Translations under genes and position numbers: made by a program
NCBI GenBank assembly: GCA_934438135.1
Contig: CAKSBP010000001.1
Coordinates: 124,001 to 188,000, forward strand
Source of the DNA: an uncultured Clostridium sp.
GTDB lineage: Bacteria > Bacillota > Clostridia > Lachnospirales > Lachnospiraceae
Direction: 5' to 3'
Length of the DNA stretch: 64,000 nucleotides
In this document: positions 27,213-37,069 of the stretch, one piece after another
Position numbering within the stretch: the first letter of the stretch is position 1
Layout: the number at the start of each line of letters is the position of its first letter
The notes under the pieces: model-generated
The model's database searches: none
What the model saw: only the letters and a program-made list of their open reading frames with translations
Told to the model about the DNA's origin: nothing

Positions 27213-30200
27213 CTATACCTCCATCAATCGTTCAACTTCTTCAACACTTAACGTTCCTTGTTCCAGATTATCCAACAGTGCTTTTAGTTCCTGTTCATCC
27301 TCTATCTCTTTTCCTTCTAGTGAAGTTTCCACAAAAGGTTTTAACTCCTGTTCCGCTTTTTTCTTCTTTCCACCAAAGAAACTCTTACTCATCTTTTCTG
27401 GAGCTTCTGGAGTAAACCAGGAACGTTTCTTATCAAACGAATACAGTGGAAGAGAAATACGATGTCTGCTTCCTGGTTCATAAAGACGGTTCCAGTCTAC
27501 TTCTTCTCCATGACACCATAACTGGGTAAGTTTATCTATATCTTTATTCCTTATATACTCTTCCATTTCCTTGCTGCTGACTTCTTCTATAGACTGAACA
27601 TCATTTCTTAAATCTACTTCTGTCATATTAGATGGGATTGTATCTCCATCTACATAAACAGAAAGAGAATCGATTAATTCTGGTATGGATTTTACCTTTA
27701 CTGCCACACGAATTCCTTCTACTGGATACCTTCCAACCTGAAGTGTATAAGCTAAATCAGCAAATGAAATCATAGAATTTATCTCTGCATCCTGCACCTG
27801 TATTCCAGATTTACTGCTTATCCATTCTGCAATCTGATATATCGTATGGATTTGTACCATATCTGCCATAGTAAAATTACATCTGAACTCTTCATTTAAT
27901 TTTTCAATCAGTTGATTTAACTGATATAACTCAAGTCCAGTTTCCTGTAAATCCATCTGTGTGTCTATATTATCTGCATTTATATTCACAAGCCCAGATA
28001 CAATAGCCTTTACCCGCTTCTCTACCGTTGTGCTGTATGCTGGTGCATCCGCTTTGCTCTTGCTCTTTAAGTAATCTATCAGATTTCTGCTGTTTCGAAT
28101 CAATGCCTGTTTATTCCTTGCAGAAAGAATAATTACATCCTGAGCCTTATTATATTTCTGCTCTTCCGGCTGTTTGTTCTTTGGAATATATTCTTCCATA
28201 ATAATATGTACATTTGCACCACCAGCTCCAAATGAACTAATACCAGCTCGTCTTGGATACGTAACCTGTTTTCCATTCTCCTCCAGTGTTACTGGTTTCC
28301 AATCTGTATAATCCTGCTGTACATAAAATGGCGTATTTTCAAAATTAATATTATGATTAAGTTCTCTACTATGAATGGATGGTACCAGTTTTTTATGTTT
28401 CATCTGAAGTAAAACCTTAGTAATGGACGCAATTCCTGCGGATGCTTCACAATGTCCAATATTACTCTTAACCGAACCAATACTACAGAACTGCTTATCT
28501 GTTGTAGAGCTGCCAAAAGCTTTTATCATTCCTCTGATTTCTACTGGGTCACCAAGTTCTGTCCCTGTTCCATGTGCTTCAATATAATTGATAGTTCTTG
28601 GATCTACTTTTGATTTCTTTAATGCCCGCATAATAACATCTGCCTGAGCACTTGGGTTGGATACGGAATACCCGCTTGTCTTTCCACCATGGTTTACAGC
28701 AGTTCCCTTAATGACAGCATAAATATGGTCTCCATCTTTCTCTGCTTTGCTTAATGGTTTCAATAAAACTGAACCAACACCTTCACTTGGTACATATCCA
28801 TCTCCACCTTCTCCAAATGCCCTGCATCTTCCATCGGAAGACATAAATCTCTGCTGGCTTAAAAAGATATATTTATCCAGATTGATTGTCAGGTTAACAC
28901 CACCGGCAACTGCCATTTCACATTCACCACGTCGAATGCTTTCACATGCTAAATGCAGAGAAGTCAGTGAAGATGAGCACATCGTATCAACTGCCATGCT
29001 TGGTCCCCTAAAGTTAAAGAAGTAGGATGCTCTGTTTGCAATTGATGCATAAGAGCAATACAATGAGGTCAGATTTCCTTTCAACGTTTCTTCCACTGCC
29101 AGCAGCTGATAGTGTCCATGAATAACACCTACAAACACACCTACATTTCTAGGCACTCTTGTCTTTGTACAATATCCTGCATCTTCTAATGTTCCATACA
29201 CATTCTCTAAAAAGATTCTTTCCTGAGGATCAATATGTTCTGCATCCTTCGGCGTTATCTGGAAAAATAGCGGATCAAATTTATCTACATCACTGATAAA
29301 TCCACCCCATTTACTATTTACCTTATTTGGAGTCCCACGCTTTGGAGAATAGTACTTATCGTTATCCCAACGTTCTTTCGGAACTTCTTCAATACAGTCT
29401 TTTCCATTTTTCAGGTTATCCCAGAACTCATCCAGATTATCTGCCATTGGGAATTTTCCATTTACACCAATAATTGCAATATCCTCTTCCTGATTATAGA
29501 TAGTTTCTGCTTCTGTCGTTTTACCCCATTCCTGTTCATTTTCCACTGCTGTCTGCTGCTGTCTTGTTTCCTGTTTTAAATCGAACATGGAAATTAACTG
29601 TTCTCTAAATTCTTTTACAAAGAAATCTGTAAGTTCGTTGAGTGTCTGATACTCGAAGAAAATAGTATGATCTAAATCATCGAAATCCTTGGAGAGACGT
29701 TCATTTAATTCCCTTATCATCAGAGAATCTATTCCATATTTCTCAAAGCTGGTATCACCTTTAATTTTCTCAACTGGCATCTTACTTGCTTGCGAAATAA
29801 TTTTTCTCAAATATTCTTTCGTTTGTTCAGACAGTCTTTCTTCCAAATCCTCTGTCTTTCTTTCTGTGTTAATAACCGATGCTTCTTCCTTTGGTTCCTG
29901 TCTTGCAGGCTCTGAGACTGACTCCTTTGGTTTTACCTCTTTCACTTCTTCTGGTTCTACTCCGATAAATGTCCTTTCAAATGCTGGTGATTCGTCAGAA
30001 ATCCAATATCTTTCTTTCTTAAATGGATAACCAGGCAAGGAAACTCTTCTTACATTTTCTTCACAAAAAGCATCCCAATCAACCGCTTCTCCATTTACAA
30101 AACACTCTGCCAATTCTTCCAGCTTATTGCTGCGATACAACTGTGCAAAATGTTCTGTCTTTTCTGAGCTGTCATCATCCATTGCCTTTTTACTGCTGTT

Positions 30201-33200
30201 TTCCAAGGCCGTACCTGTTTTCACATGGCTTTCGTTATGGTTTATATATGCCTCTAACTCGGCTATTAATTCTTCTTTATTTTCCACAACAACTGCAAGA
30301 CGTTCTTTCATTTCTTCTCTTCCGCATCGAAGGGTATATGAAATATCTGATAAGGAAGCACTTTGGTTTTCCTGTAAATAATGGAGCAACTGTTCTGCCC
30401 GTTTTCTTAACGTATCCTCTTCTCTTGCAGATAAGACAATGATTTCTTTTTTATTGTCCGCAGCAGTTTCTTCTCGCCTATCTTCTATATATTCTTCCAG
30501 TGCAATATGTGCATTCGCACCTCCGAATCCGAAAGAGCTGACCCCGGCACGTCTTGGTATCGGCTGTCCATTTTTATCATGAAGCTGTTCCCATGGCTGT
30601 GTCTTTGTTACAAGCCGGAACGGTGATTGTTCTGTACTGATAAAAGGATTTACATTCTTTAAATGTATGTTTCCAGGAATCTCTTTATTTTTCATTGATA
30701 AGATGACTTTAAGGATACCTGCAATGCCTGCTGCCGCTTCAAGATGGCCGATATTCGGTTTTACAGAACCTACATTACAATAATTGAATGTATCGCACTC
30801 TTTTCCTTCTTCCTCATACATCTTGGAAAAAGCAAGTTTTAATCCATCAATTTCAACTGGATCTCCTAAATTCGTTCCAGTACCATGTGCTTCAATATAA
30901 CTTACTGTTTCTGGAGCAAAACCTGCACGTTTATAGGCTTTCATAATAACATCTGCCTGTGCCTTTGGATTTGGAGCAGTTAATGAATTTGCTTTTCCAC
31001 CATGATTGATAGCACTTCCTTTTATCAGTGCATAAATATGATCTCCATCCTTGACTGCCTGTGCTTTGGATTTTAAAAGAATTGCACCGCATCCTTCTCC
31101 TCTGACATATCCATTTGCAGATGCATCAAATGTCTTGCACTTTCCATCTTCTGCCAACATTCCAGCCTTTCCAAATGCCATATGCAGCAGAGGACTGGTT
31201 ATTACATTGACACCACCTGCAACTGCCACATTACAATCTCCATTAAGAATACACTGTGCTGCCCGGTGAATTGCAATCAGCGAGCTGGAACATGCTGTAT
31301 CAATTGGCTCACTTGGTCCATGCCAGTTAAACATAAACGAAATCCTGTTTGCTAAAATACAATGAGATGCTCCTGTAGACGTATAAGCTTCAATTGGTGT
31401 ATTGAATGCACGAAGAACATCAGAATAATCATTGGTTGCAACCCCTACAAACAAGCCGGTATCTGTATCCCATAAATCAGACATTTTATATCCTGCATCC
31501 TCAATGGTATTCCATACCGTCTGCATGAACATTCTCTGCTGCGGATCTAATACATAAGCTTCTCTTGGAGAAATGTCAAAAAATTCAGTATCGAATTTAT
31601 CAACCTCTTTCATAAATCCGCCCCACTTGCAGATTGCTTTGTCTCCATTTTTCTCCATCGCTTCATTAAATGATTTGATATCCCAGCGATCTAATGGGAT
31701 CTCTGAAATTAAATTACGTTCTTTCTCAATATTATTCCAGAATTCTTCCATATCTTCTGATTGTGGCATAACACCAGAAATACCAATAATAGCAACCTCA
31801 TTATCTCCTGCCATCTGAATGTTTTCTTCTTTTTCTTCCCGTACATTTTTTACAGATACGGTTTTTACCGGTTCCATTGTATTTCCACTGGTAGAAACCT
31901 TTTTATCTAACAGATTTTCAGCAAGAGGGATTACTAAAACTTCATCTTCCTGTGTATCCGCTTCTATCTTATCAGCTGGAAGAAATGCATCTATGACTTT
32001 CTCTCTGAATGATTCATAGAGATGATTGGATAATAAACGAATGGTTTCATACTGAAAATAGATAGAAGGTGTTAATGATAAATTAAACCTTCGATTTATC
32101 TTATTGGTCAAATCCACAATAGATATAGAATTAAATCCATAATCTTGGATATTTCTATCATAATCAATATCCTTCTCTTTAATTTTCAGCATCTCTATAA
32201 TAATCTGGGCAATTTCTTCTCCAGTCTTATTTAAAAATTCTTTCTTATCCATTTTTACGGATGTTTCACCAGTAGATGCCGACTGTTTTTTCCCAAGTCC
32301 GAGATTGTTTTTGATTTTCTCCAGGTTTCCTTTTACAATCAAAAGACGGCTGGTATCCTGTAAAATTACCTTTCCGAATACCTGAGCCCCTGTGTCTTTA
32401 TCCATAGACTCGCTTCCAAATGTCTGAATAAAGAATTGTTCTATCTCTTTACTAACAGACATTCCTGTGTCTTTCCATAATGGCCAGTTTATCGAAATTG
32501 TTTTTCCGGATTTTTGGTTTGTTTCCACCTGATGCTGTCTGTATTCTGCAAAGGCATCTATAAACGCATTTGCAAAGGCATAATCACACTGTCCTGCATT
32601 GCCTGTTACAGCTGCGATTGAAGATGTCATGATAAAGAAATCCAAAGATTCCTCTTCTAATGCCTGGTCTAAATAAAGCGTTCCATTGACCTTTGGTGCA
32701 ATGACACTGGCTGCATCATCTGAAGTTTTTTGGGCAAGAAAAGCATCTCGAATAATACCTGCATTATGGATAACACCATGTATTGTTCCATATTTCTTCT
32801 TTATATTTTGAATTAAGTTGTCAACATCAGATTTCTTTGTGATATCTGCCTGAATATATTCTGCCTCTGCCCCTAGCATACGGATACTGTTTAAGGAAGA
32901 TTTCTGTTTTTCTCCCAAAGGTGATCTTCCAGTCAGAATGATATGAGCAGATACTTTTTTTGCTATTTCCTTAGCAAACAAGGTTCCAAGGCTTCCGGCC
33001 CCTCCTGTAATTACATAGACTCCCTGTTCTCGATACAGGCTCTTTGTAGTGTTTTCCGTGATTCCAACCTGTTTCTGGTTTAACACATAACGCTTCTTTC
33101 CTTTATATTTAACCTGTATATTTTTTGTTTCTGTCTGATTCATTTCCTGTAGCAGATGCTCTGCAAACAGTTCCTGTGAATCTTTATCTACTGCTACAAG

Positions 33201-35015
33201 ACTACAGCATGTATTTCCCTTTTCCAGATTCAGGCTCTTACAAAATCCACTGACAGCTTCATGATATGGATTTTCTACATCTCCTGAATATAGATACATC
33301 CATTTTGCATCAGGACTATATTTCTCTAATGCTTTCTTTGTTTCTAAATATGGAACAAAGAAATCTGATGCATTCTGGATATCCACTAACTCTGAATCGA
33401 AATGAGAAGCTTCTATCACAGCTGCTACTTTCTTTTCTTTCTGTTCCAGTAACTGAATTAGTTCTTCCTGACTCTCCTTTGTAATGGAAACAAGCTGTTT
33501 CCCTAGAACGCGTTTTACCGCATTCCACATACTATTTTCTTCTCCAGCATAAACAACGATTTCCTCTTCACCTAATGATAAAGCATCACCTTTTATGCTT
33601 TCTTCTTTCCAGTATGGTTTAAAATAAAATACGTTGGATAAGTCTGTACTATAATCCCCCATATCCTTAAAAGCAAATCCTTTTACTTTTACCAATACTT
33701 TTCCCTGTTTATTTAAAATACACACATCAAACTTGCGTAATCCTTGTTCCTCTGGTTCTTTGCTTGGAACCGCATAGGAATAGCAGTTTCTTTCCAATGG
33801 TGCCAAAACTTCAATTTCCTTCATTCCACATGGCAGTGAGACAGAATTGGAACCTTTAATCAGATTGGCTACAGTTTCTAATGCACCATCCAGCATAGAT
33901 GGATGAAGAATAAACTGTTCAAATTCATTTGATAAATGCTCTGGCAGTGTTAAATTTCCTAATACCTCTGTTTCCCCAACCTCTAATCCTTGAATAGCCT
34001 GAAAACTTTTTCCTAAATGTAATCCTCTTTCATCTATGCTTTCATAACAGGTTTCTTTTGTTATATGTCTAATGCAGCGTCCACGAACTTCTTCCAGATT
34101 AATATATTCATCCTGAGCTGGTTTTTTTCGGAATGCAAGCGCACCTCTCTGATGTATCAGACTCTGTCCATTTTCTGACATGCTGGATACCTGATAATAA
34201 TATCCTTCATTTTCCTTTTCCAGACTTAAACGGATGTCATACTCCTTCTCATCTCCAGATAATTTGACCGGATTCATAAATTCAATATTGCTTAATACTA
34301 CATTGTTATCCTGCTCACAAATATGTTGTCCTACTACCTGGCCCATCTCTACATAAGCAACACCTGGAAGAATCATATCATTTCCAATTACATGATCATA
34401 TAAATAAAAGTATTCACTATATAACTTTTTTTCATAAACTTTTTCGTTTCCGTTTTTTCTCTCTGTATCTAATAATGTAAGAAAACTTTCTACTCTTTTT
34501 TCATTAGTTTTTACCGGTGATACCTCATTTTTTACCTCAACCCAATAACTATCCTTTGCGAATGGATATACCGGCATTGATATTTTTCTATATTTTCTAT
34601 CTAAAAACAGCTGGGAAAAATCTACCTGATAGCCTTCTTTGTATGCATCTACAATCTCCTGAAGCATATCTTTATATAGTTTTGAACCGCTAACCTTCTC
34701 AAGCATCGAAACTTGACACAATTCTTTTATATGCTTCCCTTTCTGTCTATCCAGTTTATTTCTTCCCGTTCCATTAATATCTTCATTTTCATATTTTTTT
34801 AATTCGTTCAATAATTTTTCAAAATTATCTGTTACCCAGGCCATTCTAAATTTATAATGGCTTCGCCCGCATCCAAGCGTATATGCCATATCTGCAAAAG
34901 ATTCGTTTTCCCCATATTTCATTAACCACATTTTTAAATCCGATATTTTTTGCTTCAGTGCCTCTTTGGTTTTAGCAGACAATGGAACGATAAAATATTC
35001 CGCTTCTTTTACCAT
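27213..35015 (-). CDS. Trans-AT PKS: KS7 flanking linker-DH-KR-ACP-KS8-ACP-KS9
   Basis: This 2600-residue protein starts not with a docking domain but with the KS flanking subdomain (residues 1-165: Y-F-I-V-P-L-S-A-K, Y-T-L-G-C-G-R, P-V-Y-P-F), whose KS is encoded just upstream. The DH has D-H-V-I-G-N-D-M-I-L-P-G (His about 206) and H-P-S-M-L-D (about 371). The KR (about 480-900) has T-G-G-A-G-S-L-G, Y-A-F-A-N and the B-type I-R-D. The ACP has G-F-N-S-I-S (about 963; Asn for Asp). KS8 (Cys about 1240) is followed directly by an ACP (Y-G-I-D-S-L, about 1762) with no reducing domain. KS9 (D-T-M-C-S-S-S, about 2011) has the ACP-like insert in its linker, and a helical docking domain ends the protein. 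The start is supported by GAGGAGG 8 nt upstream. Confidence 0.88.
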   Translation of the reverse strand: MVKEAEYFIVPLSAKTKEALKQKISDLKMWLMKYGENESFADMAYTLGCGRSHYKFRMAWVTDNFEKLLNELKKYENEDINGTGRNKLDRQKGKHIKELCQVSMLEKVSGSKLYKDMLQEIVDAYKEGYQVDFSQLFLDRKYRKISMPVYPFAKDSYWVEVKNEVSPVKTNEKRVESFLTLLDTERKNGNEKVYEKKLYSEYFYLYDHVIGNDMILPGVAYVEMGQVVGQHICEQDNNVVLSNIEFMNPVKLSGDEKEYDIRLSLEKENEGYYYQVSSMSENGQSLIHQRGALAFRKKPAQDEYINLEEVRGRCIRHITKETCYESIDERGLHLGKSFQAIQGLEVGETEVLGNLTLPEHLSNEFEQFILHPSMLDGALETVANLIKGSNSVSLPCGMKEIEVLAPLERNCYSYAVPSKEPEEQGLRKFDVCILNKQGKVLVKVKGFAFKDMGDYSTDLSNVFYFKPYWKEESIKGDALSLGEEEIVVYAGEENSMWNAVKRVLGKQLVSITKESQEELIQLLEQKEKKVAAVIEASHFDSELVDIQNASDFFVPYLETKKALEKYSPDAKWMYLYSGDVENPYHEAVSGFCKSLNLEKGNTCCSLVAVDKDSQELFAEHLLQEMNQTETKNIQVKYKGKKRYVLNQKQVGITENTTKSLYREQGVYVITGGAGSLGTLFAKEIAKKVSAHIILTGRSPLGEKQKSSLNSIRMLGAEAEYIQADITKKSDVDNLIQNIKKKYGTIHGVIHNAGIIRDAFLAQKTSDDAASVIAPKVNGTLYLDQALEEESLDFFIMTSSIAAVTGNAGQCDYAFANAFIDAFAEYRQHQVETNQKSGKTISINWPLWKDTGMSVSKEIEQFFIQTFGSESMDKDTGAQVFGKVILQDTSRLLIVKGNLEKIKNNLGLGKKQSASTGETSVKMDKKEFLNKTGEEIAQIIIEMLKIKEKDIDYDRNIQDYGFNSISIVDLTNKINRRFNLSLTPSIYFQYETIRLLSNHLYESFREKVIDAFLPADKIEADTQEDEVLVIPLAENLLDKKVSTSGNTMEPVKTVSVKNVREEKEENIQMAGDNEVAIIGISGVMPQSEDMEEFWNNIEKERNLISEIPLDRWDIKSFNEAMEKNGDKAICKWGGFMKEVDKFDTEFFDISPREAYVLDPQQRMFMQTVWNTIEDAGYKMSDLWDTDTGLFVGVATNDYSDVLRAFNTPIEAYTSTGASHCILANRISFMFNWHGPSEPIDTACSSSLIAIHRAAQCILNGDCNVAVAGGVNVITSPLLHMAFGKAGMLAEDGKCKTFDASANGYVRGEGCGAILLKSKAQAVKDGDHIYALIKGSAINHGGKANSLTAPNPKAQADVIMKAYKRAGFAPETVSYIEAHGTGTNLGDPVEIDGLKLAFSKMYEEEGKECDTFNYCNVGSVKPNIGHLEAAAGIAGILKVILSMKNKEIPGNIHLKNVNPFISTEQSPFRLVTKTQPWEQLHDKNGQPIPRRAGVSSFGFGGANAHIALEEYIEDRREETAADNKKEIIVLSAREEDTLRKRAEQLLHYLQENQSASLSDISYTLRCGREEMKERLAVVVENKEELIAELEAYINHNESHVKTGTALENSSKKAMDDDSSEKTEHFAQLYRSNKLEELAECFVNGEAVDWDAFCEENVRRVSLPGYPFKKERYWISDESPAFERTFIGVEPEEVKEVKPKESVSEPARQEPKEEASVINTERKTEDLEERLSEQTKEYLRKIISQASKMPVEKIKGDTSFEKYGIDSLMIRELNERLSKDFDDLDHTIFFEYQTLNELTDFFVKEFREQLISMFDLKQETRQQQTAVENEQEWGKTTEAETIYNQEEDIAIIGVNGKFPMADNLDEFWDNLKNGKDCIEEVPKERWDNDKYYSPKRGTPNKVNSKWGGFISDVDKFDPLFFQITPKDAEHIDPQERIFLENVYGTLEDAGYCTKTRVPRNVGVFVGVIHGHYQLLAVEETLKGNLTSLYCSYASIANRASYFFNFRGPSMAVDTMCSSSLTSLHLACESIRRGECEMAVAGGVNLTINLDKYIFLSQQRFMSSDGRCRAFGEGGDGYVPSEGVGSVLLKPLSKAEKDGDHIYAVIKGTAVNHGGKTSGYSVSNPSAQADVIMRALKKSKVDPRTINYIEAHGTGTELGDPVEIRGMIKAFGSSTTDKQFCSIGSVKSNIGHCEASAGIASITKVLLQMKHKKLVPSIHSRELNHNINFENTPFYVQQDYTDWKPVTLEENGKQVTYPRRAGISSFGAGGANVHIIMEEYIPKNKQPEEQKYNKAQDVIILSARNKQALIRNSRNLIDYLKSKSKADAPAYSTTVEKRVKAIVSGLVNINADNIDTQMDLQETGLELYQLNQLIEKLNEEFRCNFTMADMVQIHTIYQIAEWISSKSGIQVQDAEINSMISFADLAYTLQVGRYPVEGIRVAVKVKSIPELIDSLSVYVDGDTIPSNMTEVDLRNDVQSIEEVSSKEMEEYIRNKDIDKLTQLWCHGEEVDWNRLYEPGSRHRISLPLYSFDKKRSWFTPEAPEKMSKSFFGGKKKKAEQELKPFVETSLEGKEIEDEQELKALLDNLEQGTLSVEEVERLMEV
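27805..28035 (-). other. Serine-less ACP-like insert in the KS9 linker
   Basis: About 76 residues with ACP-like helices: V-K-A-I-V-S-G-L-V-N-I-N, L-Q-E-T-G-L-E-L-Y, then L-I-E-K-L-N-E-E-F. E-L-Y replaces D-S-x. It is inserted just before the L-A-Y-T-L-Q-V-G-R linker helix. Confidence 0.7.
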
Positions 35016-35042
35016 AGTTCTATCCTCCTCTTTTGAAAAAAT

Positions 35043-36488
35043 TTAATACTCTGCTGGAGCTTCTTCTATGACGAGGTGACAATTTGTGCCACTGAATCCA
35101 AAAGCACTGACTGCTGCCATTCTTGGTTTTCCCTCATCAACCACCCAGTCCTTTAATTCGGTATTAATGTAAAATGGACTGTTTTCCAAATCAATATGCT
35201 CATTCAGCTGTTTATAATTTACCAATGGTGGAATCTGTTTGTTTTTCATCGCAAGTAATACTTTAATTACACTACTGACTCCTGCAGCCATTGTAGTATG
35301 TCCAATATTACTTTTTACACTTCCTAATGCACAATAGTGTTTTTTCTTTGTATATTTTCCAAATGATTCTTTTAATGCTTTGACTTCAATTGGATCCCCT
35401 AATTTCGTTCCTGTTCCATGTGCCTCAATTAGCGTAATATCTTCTGGATTTATATTTCCTTTTTCATATACACTACGCTCAAGCATGGTCTGAGAAAGTG
35501 CACTCGGTGCAGTAATACCATTTGTTTTTCCGTCCTGGTTTATGCCGGATGCACGAACAATACCATAAATATGATCGCCATCAGCCACGGCCTTATCGTA
35601 ATCTTTTAAGACAAGCACTCCTACTGCCTCACCCAATACAATTCCATCTGCTGACTGATCAAAAGGCCTGCACTTTCCATTTGGTGACATCATTCCAGAT
35701 TTACTCGTCTGAATATGTAAATCAGGTGTCAGCATCAGACGGACTCCCCCTGCCAATGCCATTTCACATTCATCATGTAAAATACTCTGGCAGGCTTCAT
35801 GGATTGCTACCAAAGAAGAAGAGCATGCTGTATCCAGTGCAATACTAGGTCCTGTCAGGTTCATAAAATATGAAATTCTGGCAGGAAGGATAGAGGGTGA
35901 AATTCCTGCAAAGATATCCATTTCATTGGTTACTTCTGCTTTTGCAATAATATTCTGGTATTCACCCATCGTACTTCCTGCAAAAACTCCACATTTCTTA
36001 GCCGACATAGTTTCATCTGAATATCCTGCATCTTCTAATGCCTTCCAGGCTTCTTCCAAAAATACTCTCTGCTGAGGATCCATTACCTCTGCTTCAATTG
36101 GAGATATATTAAAAAACAATGGGTCAAATTCATCTACTCCGTCTACTACTCCCATCCATCTGCTCTTAGTACTGCTTGGTGCATTTGGATCATCGCTGTA
36201 ATATTCATCAATATTCCATCGTTCTTTCGGAACCTCAGTGATACAATCCTTTCCGTTTTTAAGATTCTCCCAGAATTCCTCTACATTATCTGCACATGGA
36301 AATTTTCCTGATAAACCAATTACAGCAACTCTCCTTATATTTGTTTCTGATTTTTTTTTCTCAGAAACTACTGCTTCTTTTTTAATCTCTTTCTTTGCTT
36401 CTTTCTTAGTCTCTTTCTTTATAGAATCCGTCTTTACTGATTCCTTATTAGAAACGGTTTCTGGAATTTTAGTTAATTTTTTTTTTTT
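35043..36488 (-). CDS. Trans-AT PKS ketosynthase KS7, reading frame after a -1 shift
   Basis: The frame encodes a complete KS core: V-A-V-I-G-L-S-G-K-F-P, then D-T-A-C-S-S-S (Cys codon near 35826), I-E-A-H-G-T-G-T and S-N-I-G-H, ending at G-T-N-C-H-L-V-I-E-E-A-P. It has no start codon with a ribosome site: the first ATG at 36155 would remove about 70 residues of KS core. The frame is open back through a 12-A run, where it meets the overlapping ACP frame, so expression probably needs a shift there. The TAA at 35043-35045 cuts the KS from its flanking linker, which restarts in the same frame 28 nt later. This is either a real split or two recent lesions. Confidence 0.72.
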   Translation of the reverse strand, partial: KKKKLTKIPETVSNKESVKTDSIKKETKKEAKKEIKKEAVVSEKKKSETNIRRVAVIGLSGKFPCADNVEEFWENLKNGKDCITEVPKERWNIDEYYSDDPNAPSSTKSRWMGVVDGVDEFDPLFFNISPIEAEVMDPQQRVFLEEAWKALEDAGYSDETMSAKKCGVFAGSTMGEYQNIIAKAEVTNEMDIFAGISPSILPARISYFMNLTGPSIALDTACSSSLVAIHEACQSILHDECEMALAGGVRLMLTPDLHIQTSKSGMMSPNGKCRPFDQSADGIVLGEAVGVLVLKDYDKAVADGDHIYGIVRASGINQDGKTNGITAPSALSQTMLERSVYEKGNINPEDITLIEAHGTGTKLGDPIEVKALKESFGKYTKKKHYCALGSVKSNIGHTTMAAGVSSVIKVLLAMKNKQIPPLVNYKQLNEHIDLENSPFYINTELKDWVVDEGKPRMAAVSAFGFSGTNCHLVIEEAPAEY

Positions 36489-37048
36489 AAATTTGTTAAT
36501 TGGATTTTTGGCTTGTGTTGATTTGCACCTTCTTCACCAGCACCAAGTTTATTGATAAACTCTCCTCTCATTTCCTTATAATGCTTATCATGATAAATTT
36601 CTTCTAATCCGCTCTCTTTTTCATATTTTTCAGAATATTCCGTTGCGCTCTTTGCTTCCTCTTTATTCATAATACCAGCAATATGACTTGCCATGTCTTC
36701 AATAGTTGCATAATCATATAAAGTAACTGAATCCAGATTAATAGAAAATGTTTTATTAATATCACGGATAATCTCGATACCACTGATAGAATCCACACCT
36801 AATTGTTTAAAGGTAGAATCTTCATCAATCGAATCACTATCCAAATGCAGAATATCGCAGACAATATCAACAATTTCATTCTTTATTTCATCTAATACAT
36901 CTGCTTGCTCTACCGTTTCCTGTGTTTCCTGTGTCTCCTGTACTTCCTCTTCTTTTGATTCATTTAAATTTTTCAGCATTTCTAATGCTTCCATCTTATC
37001 TAATGTTCCTGCTGCTACTCTCTTAAAAATTTCCTCTTGATTTAACAT
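36473..37048 (-). CDS. Docking domain-ACP, probably fused to KS7 by frameshift
   Basis: As read, this is a 191-residue protein: a docking helix (2-30), a Gln/Glu/Thr-repeat linker, an ACP with L-G-V-D-S-I-S-G-I-E-I-I-R-D-I-N (Ser about 85) and a charged tail ending in L-K-K-K-N-stop. The stop is reached just after 12 consecutive A. Slipping back one base there (or one extra A in the transcript) continues into the Lys/Glu-rich linker and KS7. The ACP is of the same subtype as the two ACPs after the other ECH domain, so it is probably the carrier for the ECH at the end of the preceding subunit. The GGGAGATG ribosome site and a 21-nt gap to the upstream stop fit tight coupling. It is not a free-standing donor ACP. 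Confidence 0.8.
   Translation of the reverse strand: MLNQEEIFKRVAAGTLDKMEALEMLKNLNESKEEEVQETQETQETVEQADVLDEIKNEIVDIVCDILHLDSDSIDEDSTFKQLGVDSISGIEIIRDINKTFSINLDSVTLYDYATIEDMASHIAGIMNKEEAKSATEYSEKYEKESGLEEIYHDKHYKEMRGEFINKLGAGEEGANQHKPKIQLTNLKKKN
36477..36488 (-). other. 12-A homopolymer frameshift site between ACP and KS7
   Basis: Twelve T on the plus strand (A on the coding strand) lie exactly where the ACP and KS7 frames overlap. A -1 shift joins them. Runs of this length are known substrates for transcriptional slippage in bacteria and are also common assembly-error sites. Confidence 0.75.
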
Positions 37049-37069
37049 TGTACATCTCCCTTTCTCGTT

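Noticed and set aside
35043..36155. KS7 starting at the ATG at 36155
   Set aside because: That start lacks a ribosome site and would delete the conserved first part of the KS core that is present in the same frame upstream.
36473..37048. Free-standing donor ACP (AcpK-like) of a beta-branching cassette
   Set aside because: It has an N-terminal docking helix and runs into the KS7 frame through a 12-A run, so it looks like the front of an ACP-KS subunit.
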